DNA of 64,000 bases from Leptolyngbya sp. NIES-2104 (GTDB lineage Bacteria > Cyanobacteriota > Cyanobacteriia > Leptolyngbyales > Leptolyngbyaceae), in contig NZ_BBWW01000001.1 in the NCBI RefSeq assembly GCF_001485215.1, positions 2,356,001 to 2,420,000 of the forward strand, in the 5' to 3' direction. Shown here one piece after another: positions 1-9,178 of the stretch. The translations under genes were made by a program, and so were the position numbers. Positions within the stretch are counted from its first letter, which is position 1. Each line of letters starts with the position of its first letter. The notes under the pieces were generated by a model. That model did not search any database. It was not told the origin of the DNA and saw nothing but the letters and a program-made list of their open reading frames with translations.

Positions 1-1
1 C

Positions 2-1540
2 GTACAGGCATCATCGGGAGAAGAAGCATTACGGTGTCTGTTGAATCGAGATTTTGCAGTCATTCTGCTCGACGTTCAGATGCCGGGAATCGATGGGTTT
101 GAAACCGCGAGTTTGATCCGGAGTCGAGCGCGATCGCAACATACGCCAATTATTTTTCTCACCGCGTTTGATGCCAGCGATCAAGGAATTTTTCGAGGCT
201 ACTCGCTCGGTGCAGTGGATTATTTAATCAAGCCGATTAATTCCGATATTCTGGTTTCTAAAGTGTCGGTGTTCGTGGATCTGTTCAAAAAGACCGCAGC
301 AGTGAAACATCAGGCAGCACAGTTAACTGCAATTAATGCCGAACTGCGCCAGAGCGAAGAACGATTTCGATCGCTGTCTGCTTCGTCTCCGGTCGGCATT
401 TTCGTGATTGATCCCGACGGACGCTGCACTTATACGAATCCGAGATTTCAAACGATTTGTGGAGTTGTTCCCGATCGCATTTCCGATCGCAGTTGGCATC
501 GGTGTGTGCATCCAGACGATCGCGATCAGGCAATGTCGCAATGGAATGCGTACCTCGAACACGGGGGCGAACTTTCTGAAGAATTACGATTTTTGACCAA
601 AGACGATCAGGTGCGCTGGGTGCATATTCGCTCTTGTCCGATGTTGTCACAAACCGGGGAACCGCAGGGTCATGTTGGCACGATCGAAGACATTACCGAG
701 CGCAAAGAAGCCGAAGTAACTCGCGCTCAAGTGATGCGGGAACAGTTGGCGCGACAAGAGGCTGAAGCGACGAACCGCATGAAAGATGAATTTCTCGCGG
801 TGCTGTCTCATGAACTGAGAACGCCGTTAAATTCGATGCTGGGTTGGGTGCGACTGTTGCGGACAAAGCAGTATGAGAAAAAAATGGTCGATCGCGCTTT
901 AGAAACGATCGAGCGAAACGCGGAAACTCAATCGCAACTAATCGAAGATATTCTGGATGTCTCGAAGATCATTCGCGGTAAATTGCGGCTGAACTATCGA
1001 TCGCTGCAACCTGTCGCGATTATTCAAGCTGCGATCGATGCAGTTCGTCCCCAAGTCGAGGCAAAATCGATTCGACTAACGACCGATTTTGATCCCGATG
1101 TCAGCCACGTTTGGGGCGATTCGACTCGACTTCAGCAGATTGTTTGGAACTTGCTGACGAATGCGGTGAAATTCACGCCGGAGTCTGGAGAAGTCACGAT
1201 TGGGCTACAGGCGGAAGATGACAAAACGGTGAAAATCTCGGTGAAAGATACGGGGATCGGGATCGAGCCGGAATTTTTACCGTATGTGTTCGATCGATTC
1301 CGTCAAGCGGATAGTACGACGACACGATCACATAACGGGTTAGGTTTGGGTTTAGCGATCGTGCGGCATTTGGTCGAACTGCATGGGGGATCGATCGAGG
1401 CAAGCAGTCCGGGTATGGGTGAAGGGGCAACGTTTACCGTGAGATTTCCAGTGTTGCAGGCGAATGAATTGCGGGATAAATTACGCGGCGGAACGCCGAT
1501 CGCCGCCGATGGAATTCGCAAGGAACAAAAAATTTGGTAG
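2..1540 (+). CDS. Hybrid sensor histidine kinase, 5' truncated (REC-PAS-HisKA-HATPase)
   Basis: The reading frame is open to the left edge, so the start lies outside the window; 512 residues are visible. It begins inside a response-regulator receiver domain with the phospho-acceptor Asp in LLDVQMPG (about residue 24) and the conserved Lys in YLIKPI. A PAS sensor domain follows (about 120-235, ending in the typical VGTIEDITERK). Then come a HisKA dimerisation domain with the autophosphorylated His in LSHELRTPLN (about residue 270) and an HATPase domain with N box (WNLLTNAVKF), G1 (DTGIGI), F box and G2 (GLGLGLAI). A kinase with an N-terminal receiver usually relays phosphate from an upstream kinase, perhaps encoded just left of the window. 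No transmembrane segment is visible, so the part seen is cytoplasmic. The signal is unknown. Confidence 0.93.
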   Translation, partial: VQASSGEEALRCLLNRDFAVILLDVQMPGIDGFETASLIRSRARSQHTPIIFLTAFDASDQGIFRGYSLGAVDYLIKPINSDILVSKVSVFVDLFKKTAAVKHQAAQLTAINAELRQSEERFRSLSASSPVGIFVIDPDGRCTYTNPRFQTICGVVPDRISDRSWHRCVHPDDRDQAMSQWNAYLEHGGELSEELRFLTKDDQVRWVHIRSCPMLSQTGEPQGHVGTIEDITERKEAEVTRAQVMREQLARQEAEATNRMKDEFLAVLSHELRTPLNSMLGWVRLLRTKQYEKKMVDRALETIERNAETQSQLIEDILDVSKIIRGKLRLNYRSLQPVAIIQAAIDAVRPQVEAKSIRLTTDFDPDVSHVWGDSTRLQQIVWNLLTNAVKFTPESGEVTIGLQAEDDKTVKISVKDTGIGIEPEFLPYVFDRFRQADSTTTRSHNGLGLGLAIVRHLVELHGGSIEASSPGMGEGATFTVRFPVLQANELRDKLRGGTPIAADGIRKEQKIW

Positions 1541-1577
1541 AGATGTGTCACTGACACGTCAGGGCGATAAGTCTTTC

Positions 1578-1734
1578 CGCTTCGATTCTGTCTCGCCCCG
1601 GAATAGAATTCGGGGCTAATCGTGCGAAGCCCATTAAAGGGGGCTAACGATGATGAAGTCAAGGCTTGCAGTCCTGAAGGGACTTCGCACTGTTAGCCCC
1701 GAATTTCATTCCGGGGCGAGACAGAATCGAAGCG
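1578..1734. repeat. Long palindromic repeat element, copy A
   Basis: A perfect 27-bp inverted repeat forms the outer arms (1578-1604 and 1708-1734). Inside it a second imperfect pair continues the stem around the shared core CGGGGCTAA and GTGCGAAG. The element fills most of the gap between the kinase and the pentapeptide gene. Two relatives occur at 7464-7627 and 61658-61795, sharing the GGGCTAAT core and CTTCGAT-type ends. No ORF lies inside. The size and symmetry suggest a MITE-like non-autonomous element. Because it sits between convergent genes it could also act as a bidirectional transcription stop. Confidence 0.75.
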
Positions 1735-1755
1735 AGAATACTCGTCGAATTCGCA

Positions 1756-2511
1756 TTACCTACTAGGCAAAATTGCACCTGCCAAATTTGCCCCTTTCAA
1801 ATTCGTTCCGGTCAAATTCGCCCCGCTAAAATTCGCCTTGCCCAAATTCGACCAAGACAAATCTGCACCCGACAAATCCGCCCCGCTAAAATCCGCGCCG
1901 AACAAATATGCTCCGCTAAAATGTGCGAATTTCAAATTGGCTTTGTGGAAGTTCGATCGATAAAAATGCGTCTCTGTCAATTCCGCCTCAACCAAATTCG
2001 CATCGCTCAAATTCGCATCCGCTAAATTTGCCTGAATCAAAATTGCATTGCTCAGATCTGCTCGTCGTAAATCTGCGCGAGTCAAATCCGATCGCTTAAA
2101 TTTCGCCCCCCGCAATTCTGTTCCAATCAAATTTGCACCAATCAAATCGGCATCGCTCAAATTCGCGCCCTTCAAATCGGCTCCAATAAAATTGGCATCG
2201 TTCAAATTCGCGCCCTTCAAATCGGCTCCAACCAAAGTAGCATCGACAAATTGCGCCCCTTGAAGCTGAGCGTGAATGAATTCGGTTTTGTGCAAAATCG
2301 CTTTATTGAATTTTGCCCCGCTTAAATTTGATTCGTTGAGAACTGCCCAACAAAGACTCGATCGACAAAAATTCACCCGCTGTAAATTCGTGCCGCGCAA
2401 TTCCAATTCATCTAGATCAGCATCGCTCAGGTCTGGCTCGATCGTCGGATAGCGCGATCGCCAATCTGACCACACGATCGCGCCTTGTTGCAGCGTCATT
2501 AAATGCGCCAT
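1756..2511 (-). CDS. Pentapeptide-repeat protein
   Basis: A 251-residue protein made almost entirely of A(D/N)LXX pentapeptide repeats from about residue 25 to the end, after a short non-repeat head containing LQQGAIVWSDWRSRYP. Such repeats fold as a right-handed quadrilateral beta-helix; the biochemical role of most cyanobacterial members is unknown. The start is set at the ATG at 2511. GTG codons at 2514 and 2520 are alternatives, and a GGAG lies about 5-14 bases upstream of them, inside the end of ccmP. A longer frame reaching to 2640 would overlap ccmP heavily and is unlikely. It starts 14 bases after the ccmP stop, so the two genes are probably co-transcribed. The repeats make the antisense strand open as well, which has no meaning. 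Confidence 0.85.
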   Translation of the reverse strand: MAHLMTLQQGAIVWSDWRSRYPTIEPDLSDADLDELELRGTNLQRVNFCRSSLCWAVLNESNLSGAKFNKAILHKTEFIHAQLQGAQFVDATLVGADLKGANLNDANFIGADLKGANLSDADLIGANLIGTELRGAKFKRSDLTRADLRRADLSNAILIQANLADANLSDANLVEAELTETHFYRSNFHKANLKFAHFSGAYLFGADFSGADLSGADLSWSNLGKANFSGANLTGTNLKGANLAGAILPSR

Positions 2512-2524
2512 CACCGCCACGACC

Positions 2525-3163
2525 TTACTCCCGTCGATCGCTATAGTGTTCGCGTCCCGGCAGATTTTCCATCGTCTCAATGACTGCCGTCGATGCTGCA
2601 ATAATATCGCGCTCTTCGCCGCCCAAATATAGCCGCCCAAAGCTTCCCACCGCTGAGATTTGCAGAATGTTGATCAATGCGGCTTTCTCGGCTTCGTTAG
2701 CAGCAAGAGCGGCATAAGCGGCGGGTTCTACCTCAAACACATACAGTGTCTGACCGGACAGAATCATATTGCCGCGGCGAGTTCGGTTAATCAGTTGCGC
2801 GTGATGAGCATCGATATTGCGAATAATCTGACTAGAAATCACACGCGGGCGCAGACAATCCTGTTTCCGCACGTCTAGCGCTGCGAGAATGGCTCGTCCT
2901 GCGGCATTCACTTCACCTTGATTGCTGGCGTGAATTTCTAGAACTCCGTACAATCGTTCAACCATTTGCACCCCAGGACGCACAACGGCTGCTTTTAGGG
3001 CAACATCCATGATGCGATTGATCTCGATCCCCGGCGTGATTTCAACCCACAGTGAAGCATCTCCAGGAAGTGGCAGAAATCCTAACGCCTCGGTTCCCAG
3101 ATACGCGGCATGTTGCGACTGTAAGCGATCGATATAAACGTAACTGCGAAGATCGATGCCCAA
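2525..3163 (-). CDS. ccmP: Carboxysome shell protein CcmP (tandem BMC domains)
   Basis: 212 residues with two bacterial-microcompartment folds in tandem (about 1-105 and 106-205). The first carries [15 protein letters not shown] and [17 protein letters not shown], the second [15 protein letters not shown] and [12 protein letters not shown]. This pattern matches CcmP of beta-carboxysomes, a minor trimeric shell protein whose stacked trimers form a gated pore proposed to pass larger metabolites such as 3-PGA and RuBP. The length (about 213) is that of the family. The start is a TTG giving [12 protein letters not shown], which matches the known N-terminus by recollection. As in other cyanobacteria it lies away from the main ccm cluster. 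It is followed 14 bp later by a pentapeptide-repeat gene. Confidence 0.85.
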   Translation of the reverse strand: MGIDLRSYVYIDRLQSQHAAYLGTEALGFLPLPGDASLWVEITPGIEINRIMDVALKAAVVRPGVQMVERLYGVLEIHASNQGEVNAAGRAILAALDVRKQDCLRPRVISSQIIRNIDAHHAQLINRTRRGNMILSGQTLYVFEVEPAAYAALAANEAEKAALINILQISAVGSFGRLYLGGEERDIIAASTAVIETMENLPGREHYSDRRE

Positions 3164-3334
3164 GAGTAAACGATTGTAAATTGCTTCCCTAGTATAGAGG
3201 GTTGCGGAGTGCGATCGTATCCTTCAATTGATGTAATCAGGTTTTAATGTAGTGAAAATAAAGTGTCCTATCTTGCGATAGATGACAAATTGTACTGAGA
3301 ACTTCAAATTTTAAGGAGTTAACACGAGCGCCTG

Positions 3335-4264
3335 ATGATGAATTCTACATCTCCAACACTTTCGATTTGTGTTGCGACTCGCAATCGACCGGATGACCTG
3401 ATTCGCTGCTTGAATTCGCTGACGTTGCTAGAGCAAATCGAATTCGAGATTCTTGTCATTGATGATGCGTCAGAAGTGCCGATTGTCGATCGCGTTTTTC
3501 AAGGAATTGATCCAGCATTGGTCGATCGCGTCCAAGTGTTTCGTCATGAGCAAAATAAAGGGGTGCCTGCCACTCGAAACGAATTAGCAGAACGCGCACA
3601 AGCACCCTATTTGCTGATTTTGGATGACGATGCTCAACTTTTGAGGGCGGACAGTGTTTATGCTGCTCTAACGGTGTTGAAAACGAGTTCTGATGTGGGA
3701 GCGGTGGCACTGTCTCAGAGCGATGAAACCGGAAAGTTGTTACCAGGACAACCCACTCCTGCTGAATATCGGTGTTACACTGCAACATTCATCGGGTACG
3801 GTCATCTTTTGCGCCGTGAATTGTTTATCGAATTGGGTGGCTATCGGGAAATGTTCGCGGCGTACTACGAAGAACCGGAGCTTTGTAAACGAATGCTCGA
3901 TCGCGGTTTTTATGTCGTTTATCTCCCTGATGCCAGCGTGATTCACTATCAATCTCCGATCGGTAGAAGCAATCTAGTTGCGCTAAAGAATGGCTGCCGA
4001 AATAAGTGCTTTGCCGCAATTTACAATGAACCGCTACCGATGATGGTTCTTAGTATTCCGCTGAGAATTCTGCTTTACACTTACAAACATTGGGCGTATT
4101 GTCGCCAACACAAGATTGAAAGCGAATTCGGAGCGGATTGGATTATTCGGGAACTTCGACAGAACTTTCCGGCGCTGTGGCGCGATCGACGAGCGTTGAA
4201 GTGGAGCACTTACTACAAGTGGCACAAAATCAAACAAGCACCCGCTTACCAACTCGCAGAATAG
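3335..4264 (+). CDS. Glycosyltransferase family 2
   Basis: 309 residues with a GT-A fold. The N-terminal nucleotide-sugar region reads LSICVATRNRPDDLIRCLNSL, the acidic metal-binding motif is LILDDDAQ (about residue 95), and the acceptor region contains GYREMFAAYYEEPELCKRML (the ED-type catalytic acid). There is no obvious membrane segment. Family members move sugars onto polysaccharide, lipid or protein acceptors; the donor cannot be read from sequence. Two ATGs stand in tandem at 3335 and 3338; an AAGGAG is present but about 16 bases upstream. It is followed after 21 bp by a second glycosyltransferase, so the pair probably works on one glycan. Confidence 0.9.
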   Translation: MMNSTSPTLSICVATRNRPDDLIRCLNSLTLLEQIEFEILVIDDASEVPIVDRVFQGIDPALVDRVQVFRHEQNKGVPATRNELAERAQAPYLLILDDDAQLLRADSVYAALTVLKTSSDVGAVALSQSDETGKLLPGQPTPAEYRCYTATFIGYGHLLRRELFIELGGYREMFAAYYEEPELCKRMLDRGFYVVYLPDASVIHYQSPIGRSNLVALKNGCRNKCFAAIYNEPLPMMVLSIPLRILLYTYKHWAYCRQHKIESEFGADWIIRELRQNFPALWRDRRALKWSTYYKWHKIKQAPAYQLAE

Positions 4265-4285
4265 TTTCTTCACCTGGTGCACGCT

Positions 4286-5467
4286 ATGAAGCTTTTGATC
4301 GTAAATCATTCTTGTACGGTTTCTGTCGCTCAGCAGTTTTATGCAGAGATTGAGCGGCAGACTGGTTGGGAAATTACGATCGTCGTTCCCGAAAATTGGA
4401 AAGATGAATACGGAATTCAGCGTAAGGTTCAGCGCTGGAAAGATTTTCGCGGAGACTTGATCAGTATTCCGGTGTGGAAATCGGGAAGTATTCCGCTGCA
4501 TTCTTATCGATCGCTATTTGTGAATCTGCTTCGCGAACTCAATCCTGATTTTATCTATCTGCATCAAGAACCCTATGCGTTAGTGACATTGCAGGTTTAC
4601 TTAGCCAACTATTTCACCATTCGGAAACCGATTAGTTTCTTTACTTGGCAAAACATTTTCAAACGCTATCCGATTCCGTTTCGACAGATGGAGCGCTGGG
4701 TTTTACAAAATACAGATGTGATGTTTCCAGGGTCTTACAGTGCGGAAGCAGTGATGCGAGAAAAAGGGTATTCCGGGCGCAGTGTGTTGATGCCATCGGG
4801 AATTGATCCCGCAATTTACTATCCTCGATCGAACACTCTCAAATCTGAATTAGGCACGACAGATCACGAAGTTCTGATCGGATATGTTGGGCGAGTGGTC
4901 GAACAAAAAGGACTAAAAACATTACTCTGCGCTTTAAATGAAATCCGATCGCTCCCTTGGCGATTAGCAGTTGTTGGCACCGGAGAATTTGATGCCGAAT
5001 TTGACGAGATCGCGCAGCAGTTAAATTTAAGCGATCGCATTCAAAAGCTCGGTTTTGTACCCTTTACCGAAACTCCAAACTATCTTTCTGCATTCGACAT
5101 TTTGGTATTACCGTCTGAAACTCGTGCGAATTGGAAAGAGCAATTCGGGCGAGTGATTATCGAAGCGATGGCGTGTGGAACTCCGGTGATCGGATCAGAT
5201 TCGGGTGAAATTCCGCATTTAATCAACAGCACAAAAGGTGGATTGGTATTTCCTGAAGGAGACGCGATCGCGCTTTCTCAACGACTGGGCGAATTGATTC
5301 AAAATCCAGAATTGCGATCCAACTATGCCGAAACCGGAAAACAATCGGTTCTGAACAATTACACGAATTCATTACTCGCTCAACGATTTGCTGAAACTGT
5401 GAAGAACACTGTGGAGTTTGATCCGCGATCGCAGCGTTCAGGAGTACAATCGTTTCCGACTCCTTAA
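4286..5467 (+). CDS. Glycosyltransferase family 4 (GT-B)
   Basis: 393 residues with two Rossmann-like halves. The C-terminal donor domain shows GYVGRVVEQKGLKTL (about 205) and the retaining-enzyme E-x7-E signature in FGRVIIEAMACGTPVIGSDS (about 290-310). I chose the ATG at 4286 (MKLLIVNHSC). A GTG at 4277 would add three residues, and neither has a clear ribosome binding site. The protein is cytosolic or peripheral and has no transmembrane helix. It lies between a GT2 gene and recJ, all in one direction with gaps of 11-21 bp, so the three may be co-transcribed although recJ is unrelated in function. The sugar donor and acceptor are unknown. Confidence 0.9.
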   Translation: MKLLIVNHSCTVSVAQQFYAEIERQTGWEITIVVPENWKDEYGIQRKVQRWKDFRGDLISIPVWKSGSIPLHSYRSLFVNLLRELNPDFIYLHQEPYALVTLQVYLANYFTIRKPISFFTWQNIFKRYPIPFRQMERWVLQNTDVMFPGSYSAEAVMREKGYSGRSVLMPSGIDPAIYYPRSNTLKSELGTTDHEVLIGYVGRVVEQKGLKTLLCALNEIRSLPWRLAVVGTGEFDAEFDEIAQQLNLSDRIQKLGFVPFTETPNYLSAFDILVLPSETRANWKEQFGRVIIEAMACGTPVIGSDSGEIPHLINSTKGGLVFPEGDAIALSQRLGELIQNPELRSNYAETGKQSVLNNYTNSLLAQRFAETVKNTVEFDPRSQRSGVQSFPTP

Positions 5468-5478
5468 AATTCTGCGCT

Positions 5479-7431
5479 ATGTCTGATCGATCGAGCATTC
5501 CGGATCAACGCTGGTCTATTCATCCTCAAGAGCCGGATCGTGCCGTTGGGCTTGCCATTGAGAGTCATCGATCGCCGCTTCTGACGCAGATTTTGATCAA
5601 TCGCGGCTTTGACACCCTCGAATCGATTCAAGAATTTCTCGACCCAGAACGCCAATCGCTTCCTTCACCGATCGAAGATTTTCCCGATCTCGCAATCAGT
5701 TTGGAACTCTTGATCAATGCGATCAATGACAAAACTCGAATTGCGATTTGTGGTGACTATGATGCGGATGGCATGACCAGTACTGCTTTGTTGCTCCGCG
5801 CTCTGAGATATTTAGGCGCGAGAGTTGACTATGCGATTCCCAGTCGAATGAGCGAAGGATATGGTATCAATCGCCGCATTGTCGAAGAGTTTCACGATGA
5901 AGGGGTGGGACTGATTCTAACCGTAGACAATGGCATCGCAGCACATGATCCGATCGCACGAGCTAGAGAACTTGGGTTAACCATCATTGTGACGGATCAC
6001 CACGATTTACCGCCAACGCTGCCGAATGCAAATGCAATTCTGAATCCGAAGTTAATCGATGAAAGCTCACCATATCGGGGAATGGCTGGAGTCGGTGTGG
6101 CGTATGTTCTCGCGGTTTGTTTAGCTCAAAGCTTTGGACAGACACGCGACTTACAGCAATCTTTGTTAGAGCTATTTACTCTGGGCACGATCGCGGATTT
6201 AGCTCCTTTAACCGGAGTCAATCGCCGCTGGGTGAAACGCGGTTTACATCTATTGCCGAAGTCAAAAATGGCAGGCATTCAGGCGTTGATCCAAATTGCA
6301 GGATTGAGCAATGAAAAGAATCTCAAACCTGAAGCGATCGGCTTTCGATTAGGTCCAAGAATTAATGCGATCGGGCGTTTAGGTGATCCCCAAGTCGTGA
6401 TTGAACTCTTTGTCACTGATGACGATGGAGTTGCTTTAGAATGCGCGATGAAATGCGAACAGGTCAATAAACAGCGTCAGCAACTCTGTGAACAGATCGA
6501 GAAAGAAGCGATCGAAGCCTACGAAAATGGTTCACTTGATGCAAAAGGCGATCGCCTTTTATTGCTGGTTCAGAAAGGTTGGCATCATGGCGTGATTGGA
6601 ATTGTTGCCTCTCGGTTAGTCGAACGATATGGAGTTCCAGTTTTCATCGGAACTTACGAAGATGATCATCACATTCGCGGATCAGCCCGGAGCATTCCAG
6701 AATTCAATGTGTTTGAAGCATTAGAGTTTTGCAAAGATCTGATGCTGAAATGTGGAGGACACAAAGCAGCAGGCGGATTTTCATTTGAAGCCGATCGCTT
6801 AGATGAAATTCGATCGCGATTAAGAACCTTTGCCCACCGATCGCTAAAACCCGAACATTTAAAACCATTAGTCACGATCGACGCTCAAGCCGATTTGTCT
6901 CAACTCGATTTAGCGCTTCATGCTCAACTCGATGCGCTTCATCCCTGCGGTATGGACAATCCTGATCCGGTTTTCTGGACACCGAATGTTTTACTCGATG
7001 AGCAGCGACGAATTGGTAAAGGTCATCTCAAATTAGTATTGCGATCGGGAAATCAGAAAATTAATGCGATCGCGTGGCGTTGGGGCGAATATTTCCCGCT
7101 GCCTAGCCCGTTAGATGTCGCGTATCGGTTGAAATCGAACGAATGGAACAATGAAGTTTCGGTGCAACTCGAAATCATTGGCGTTCGACGACCGCAATCT
7201 CATCAGACAGAATTTACGTTTAGCGATCGACCCTATACCTGTTTGTTGCTCGAAAAACGCGGCATTCAAGAGCTAAGAATTCAGAATACTAAAGGTGAAA
7301 CTTTAATTATTCAAAAGGGACAGAAAATTGGAACGCTTGGAAAACTCAATCAAGTCATGCAAGAAGTCGATGTTTCGCAATCTCCGTTTTATGACTTGGT
7401 AAAAGCTGCGGTGAATGCTTTGCAGGTCTAG
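5479..7431 (+). CDS. recJ: Single-stranded-DNA-specific exonuclease RecJ
   Basis: 650 residues. The DHH phosphoesterase core is clear: GDYDADGMTSTALL (about 91-104), TVDNGIA, TDHHDLPP (about 172-179) and NPKLIDESSPYRGMAGVG. The DHHA1 nucleic-acid-binding domain follows with GWHHGVIGIVASRLVERYG, then GSARSI and an OB-fold region near 450-540. RecJ degrades single-stranded DNA 5' to 3' and works in RecFOR recombination repair and mismatch repair. The tail after about residue 570 is longer than in E. coli RecJ and ends with an unassigned segment, as is common in cyanobacterial forms. The ATG is 11 bp behind the glycosyltransferase stop. Confidence 0.93.
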   Translation: MSDRSSIPDQRWSIHPQEPDRAVGLAIESHRSPLLTQILINRGFDTLESIQEFLDPERQSLPSPIEDFPDLAISLELLINAINDKTRIAICGDYDADGMTSTALLLRALRYLGARVDYAIPSRMSEGYGINRRIVEEFHDEGVGLILTVDNGIAAHDPIARARELGLTIIVTDHHDLPPTLPNANAILNPKLIDESSPYRGMAGVGVAYVLAVCLAQSFGQTRDLQQSLLELFTLGTIADLAPLTGVNRRWVKRGLHLLPKSKMAGIQALIQIAGLSNEKNLKPEAIGFRLGPRINAIGRLGDPQVVIELFVTDDDGVALECAMKCEQVNKQRQQLCEQIEKEAIEAYENGSLDAKGDRLLLLVQKGWHHGVIGIVASRLVERYGVPVFIGTYEDDHHIRGSARSIPEFNVFEALEFCKDLMLKCGGHKAAGGFSFEADRLDEIRSRLRTFAHRSLKPEHLKPLVTIDAQADLSQLDLALHAQLDALHPCGMDNPDPVFWTPNVLLDEQRRIGKGHLKLVLRSGNQKINAIAWRWGEYFPLPSPLDVAYRLKSNEWNNEVSVQLEIIGVRRPQSHQTEFTFSDRPYTCLLLEKRGIQELRIQNTKGETLIIQKGQKIGTLGKLNQVMQEVDVSQSPFYDLVKAAVNALQV

Positions 7432-7463
7432 AGCGTGTCTTAGAAGCTGCTCATCTAAAAAGT

Positions 7464-7627
7464 TTCTTCGCTTCGATTGCCTCCCGCCCTGAAATGAATT
7501 TCGGGCTAATGGTGGAAAGTCTACTGAAGTAGACTGGGAGACTGTTTCAAGTTCTTAGTCCTTTTCAAAGGACTTGCGCCGATTAGCCCGAAATTCATTT
7601 CAGGGCGATCACGAACGCAGCGAAGAA
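7464..7627. repeat. Long palindromic repeat element, copy B
   Basis: A perfect 25-bp inverted repeat (7486-7510 with 7582-7606) sits inside weaker outer arms that start TTCTTCGC and end GCGAAGAA. It shares the GGGCTAAT core and the CTTCGAT-type ends with copies A and C. It occupies most of the 346-bp gap between recJ and the next gene. In the rest of the gap (7628-7777) I see no gene. It could stop recJ transcription. Confidence 0.72.
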
Positions 7628-7777
7628 TTTCTAATGCACTCCAACCGCCGAAACTAAAGATTTTGTTCACATTAGCCGAAAGCGAGAGACGCTACCCTGA
7701 AGATATCTACCCCGCTCCTTACCCTTGGGATTGAGGTAGTCGCTTCATTCCTCGTTTTAGTCTTGAAGGATAATTTC

Positions 7778-8224
7778 GTGACCCAATTCGATCGCGCACT
7801 TCCTATGGCATCCGAACAGCAAGTTAGACAATATCTCGCTTATTGGTTCCAACTTGGTAAGCGACTGATGACACACAACGGCAAACAAGCGATTAAGCTC
7901 AATTCTGTCATTGCAGGCGATCGCTATAGTGATGAGTTTGAAGCCTGCTGGAATTTGGTGCGCTCTCCAGATTCTGGAGACTGCTACATCGAAGGCACAA
8001 CCCAGACAATCCAGGAACTTCTATCGCCTGAGTGGGAAATTAACCCTTGTGCGCGGTGTGAGATGCCTGTCCCGATGCGATCGGTGGGAATGCCTCCGAG
8101 CGAATGCCCCTGCTCGGATCTGCCCTCTTGGCCCAATTCCGAAATGCCACAACCGCGATCGCCTGTCAGCACTCCGAATTCGCTTCAGAAAATTCGCGAT
8201 CGCTTGTCCCGCTCTAGTCAATAA
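7778..8224 (+). CDS. Conserved hypothetical protein, Cys/Pro-rich tail
   Basis: 148 residues, not recognised with certainty. The first 75 residues look like a small helical domain (VRQYLAYWFQLGKRLM, then VIAGDRYSDEFEACW). The second half is low in structure, rich in Pro and Ser, with paired cysteines (CARCEMPVP, ECPCSDLP) that could bind metal. The start is the GTG at 7778, preceded by AAGGA at a 7-base distance; a TTG 15 bases upstream is less likely. It precedes potB by 72 bp on the same strand. No function is proposed. Confidence 0.65.
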   Translation: MTQFDRALPMASEQQVRQYLAYWFQLGKRLMTHNGKQAIKLNSVIAGDRYSDEFEACWNLVRSPDSGDCYIEGTTQTIQELLSPEWEINPCARCEMPVPMRSVGMPPSECPCSDLPSWPNSEMPQPRSPVSTPNSLQKIRDRLSRSSQ

Positions 8225-8296
8225 CTCAAAATTCGTGTCACGACGAGAATTCATGGGTATCTTCATAGAAAGAGCCATTTTCGTCGTGATTTCTTC

Positions 8297-9178
8297 ATGA
8301 AAGCGCCCTCGATTTCAGAATCCGCCCCAAGTCCCCCACGTTGGTTGCAGCCCGTTTTTATGCTGGCTCCCGCTGGACTCTGGTTGCTGTTGCTGCTGAT
8401 TATTCCGACGCTGATTATTTTCCAACTCAGCCTCGTGCCGAACATCAGACCCGGTGATGTCGTCAATCCATCGGGACTCGATAACTACTGGCGGATTTTT
8501 CAGCCTGAAAGTTTTCCGGTGATTCTGCGATCGCTCTTTTTCTCCGTCGGAACCATGCTTTCTTGTCTGATTCTCGGCTTTCCGGTTGCGTACTGGATCG
8601 CGTTATTTTCTCCGAAACGCTGGCGCAATTTGTTGCTAATCGGGTTTACGTTGCCGCTCTGGACTTCGACATTATTGCGATCGTATGCCTGGATTAGTAT
8701 TCTGCGTAGAACAGGCGTTCTCAATAGTGTTCTTACTAGCGTTGGTTTACCTGCACTCGATTTATTAAATCACCCGATCGCAGTCTTAATCGGAATGACT
8801 TACAGTTTATTACCGTATATGGTTTTAATTCTGTATGCGTCACTGGAAAAGCTCGATCGTCAACTGCTTGAAGCTGCCGCAGATTTAGGAGCGACACCGA
8901 CGCAAACTTTCTGGAAGATCACCGTTCCGCAATGCTTACCTGGAATTACTGCGGGTTGCTTATTAGTGTTCATTACGGGATTGGGCGACTTTATCAATCC
9001 AGAATTACTCGGGGGCACGTCGAGCCGTACCGCAGCCCGATTAGTTTACGACCAGTTTCTCGGTGCGACACAGAACTGGGGATATGGTTCAGCGCTGAGT
9101 ATAATTTTGATTTTGGTCGTGAGTTTAGCGATCGCGCTTCTGATCAAATACGGAGATAAAAATGCAAAGTCCCTCTAA
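8297..9178 (+). CDS. potB: Polyamine-type ABC transporter permease PotB
   Basis: 293 residues with six predicted membrane helices. The cytoplasmic EAA loop, which contacts the ATPase, reads LLEAAADLGATPTQTFWKI followed by TVPQCLPGI. The pattern LLRSYAWISILRRTGVLN is typical of the PotB/HisM-type spermidine/putrescine permeases. PotB pairs with PotC to form the inner-membrane channel. Its stop lies inside potC (17-bp overlap), so the two are translationally linked. No PotA ATPase or PotD binding protein gene is adjacent; these must be encoded elsewhere. Substrate assignment is by family only; spermidine, putrescine or another small solute is possible. Confidence 0.85.
   Translation: MKAPSISESAPSPPRWLQPVFMLAPAGLWLLLLLIIPTLIIFQLSLVPNIRPGDVVNPSGLDNYWRIFQPESFPVILRSLFFSVGTMLSCLILGFPVAYWIALFSPKRWRNLLLIGFTLPLWTSTLLRSYAWISILRRTGVLNSVLTSVGLPALDLLNHPIAVLIGMTYSLLPYMVLILYASLEKLDRQLLEAAADLGATPTQTFWKITVPQCLPGITAGCLLVFITGLGDFINPELLGGTSSRTAARLVYDQFLGATQNWGYGSALSIILILVVSLAIALLIKYGDKNAKSL

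Noticed and set aside
2048-2263. An ORF antisense to the pentapeptide gene.
   Set aside because: Open only because the repeat codons read without stops on both strands.
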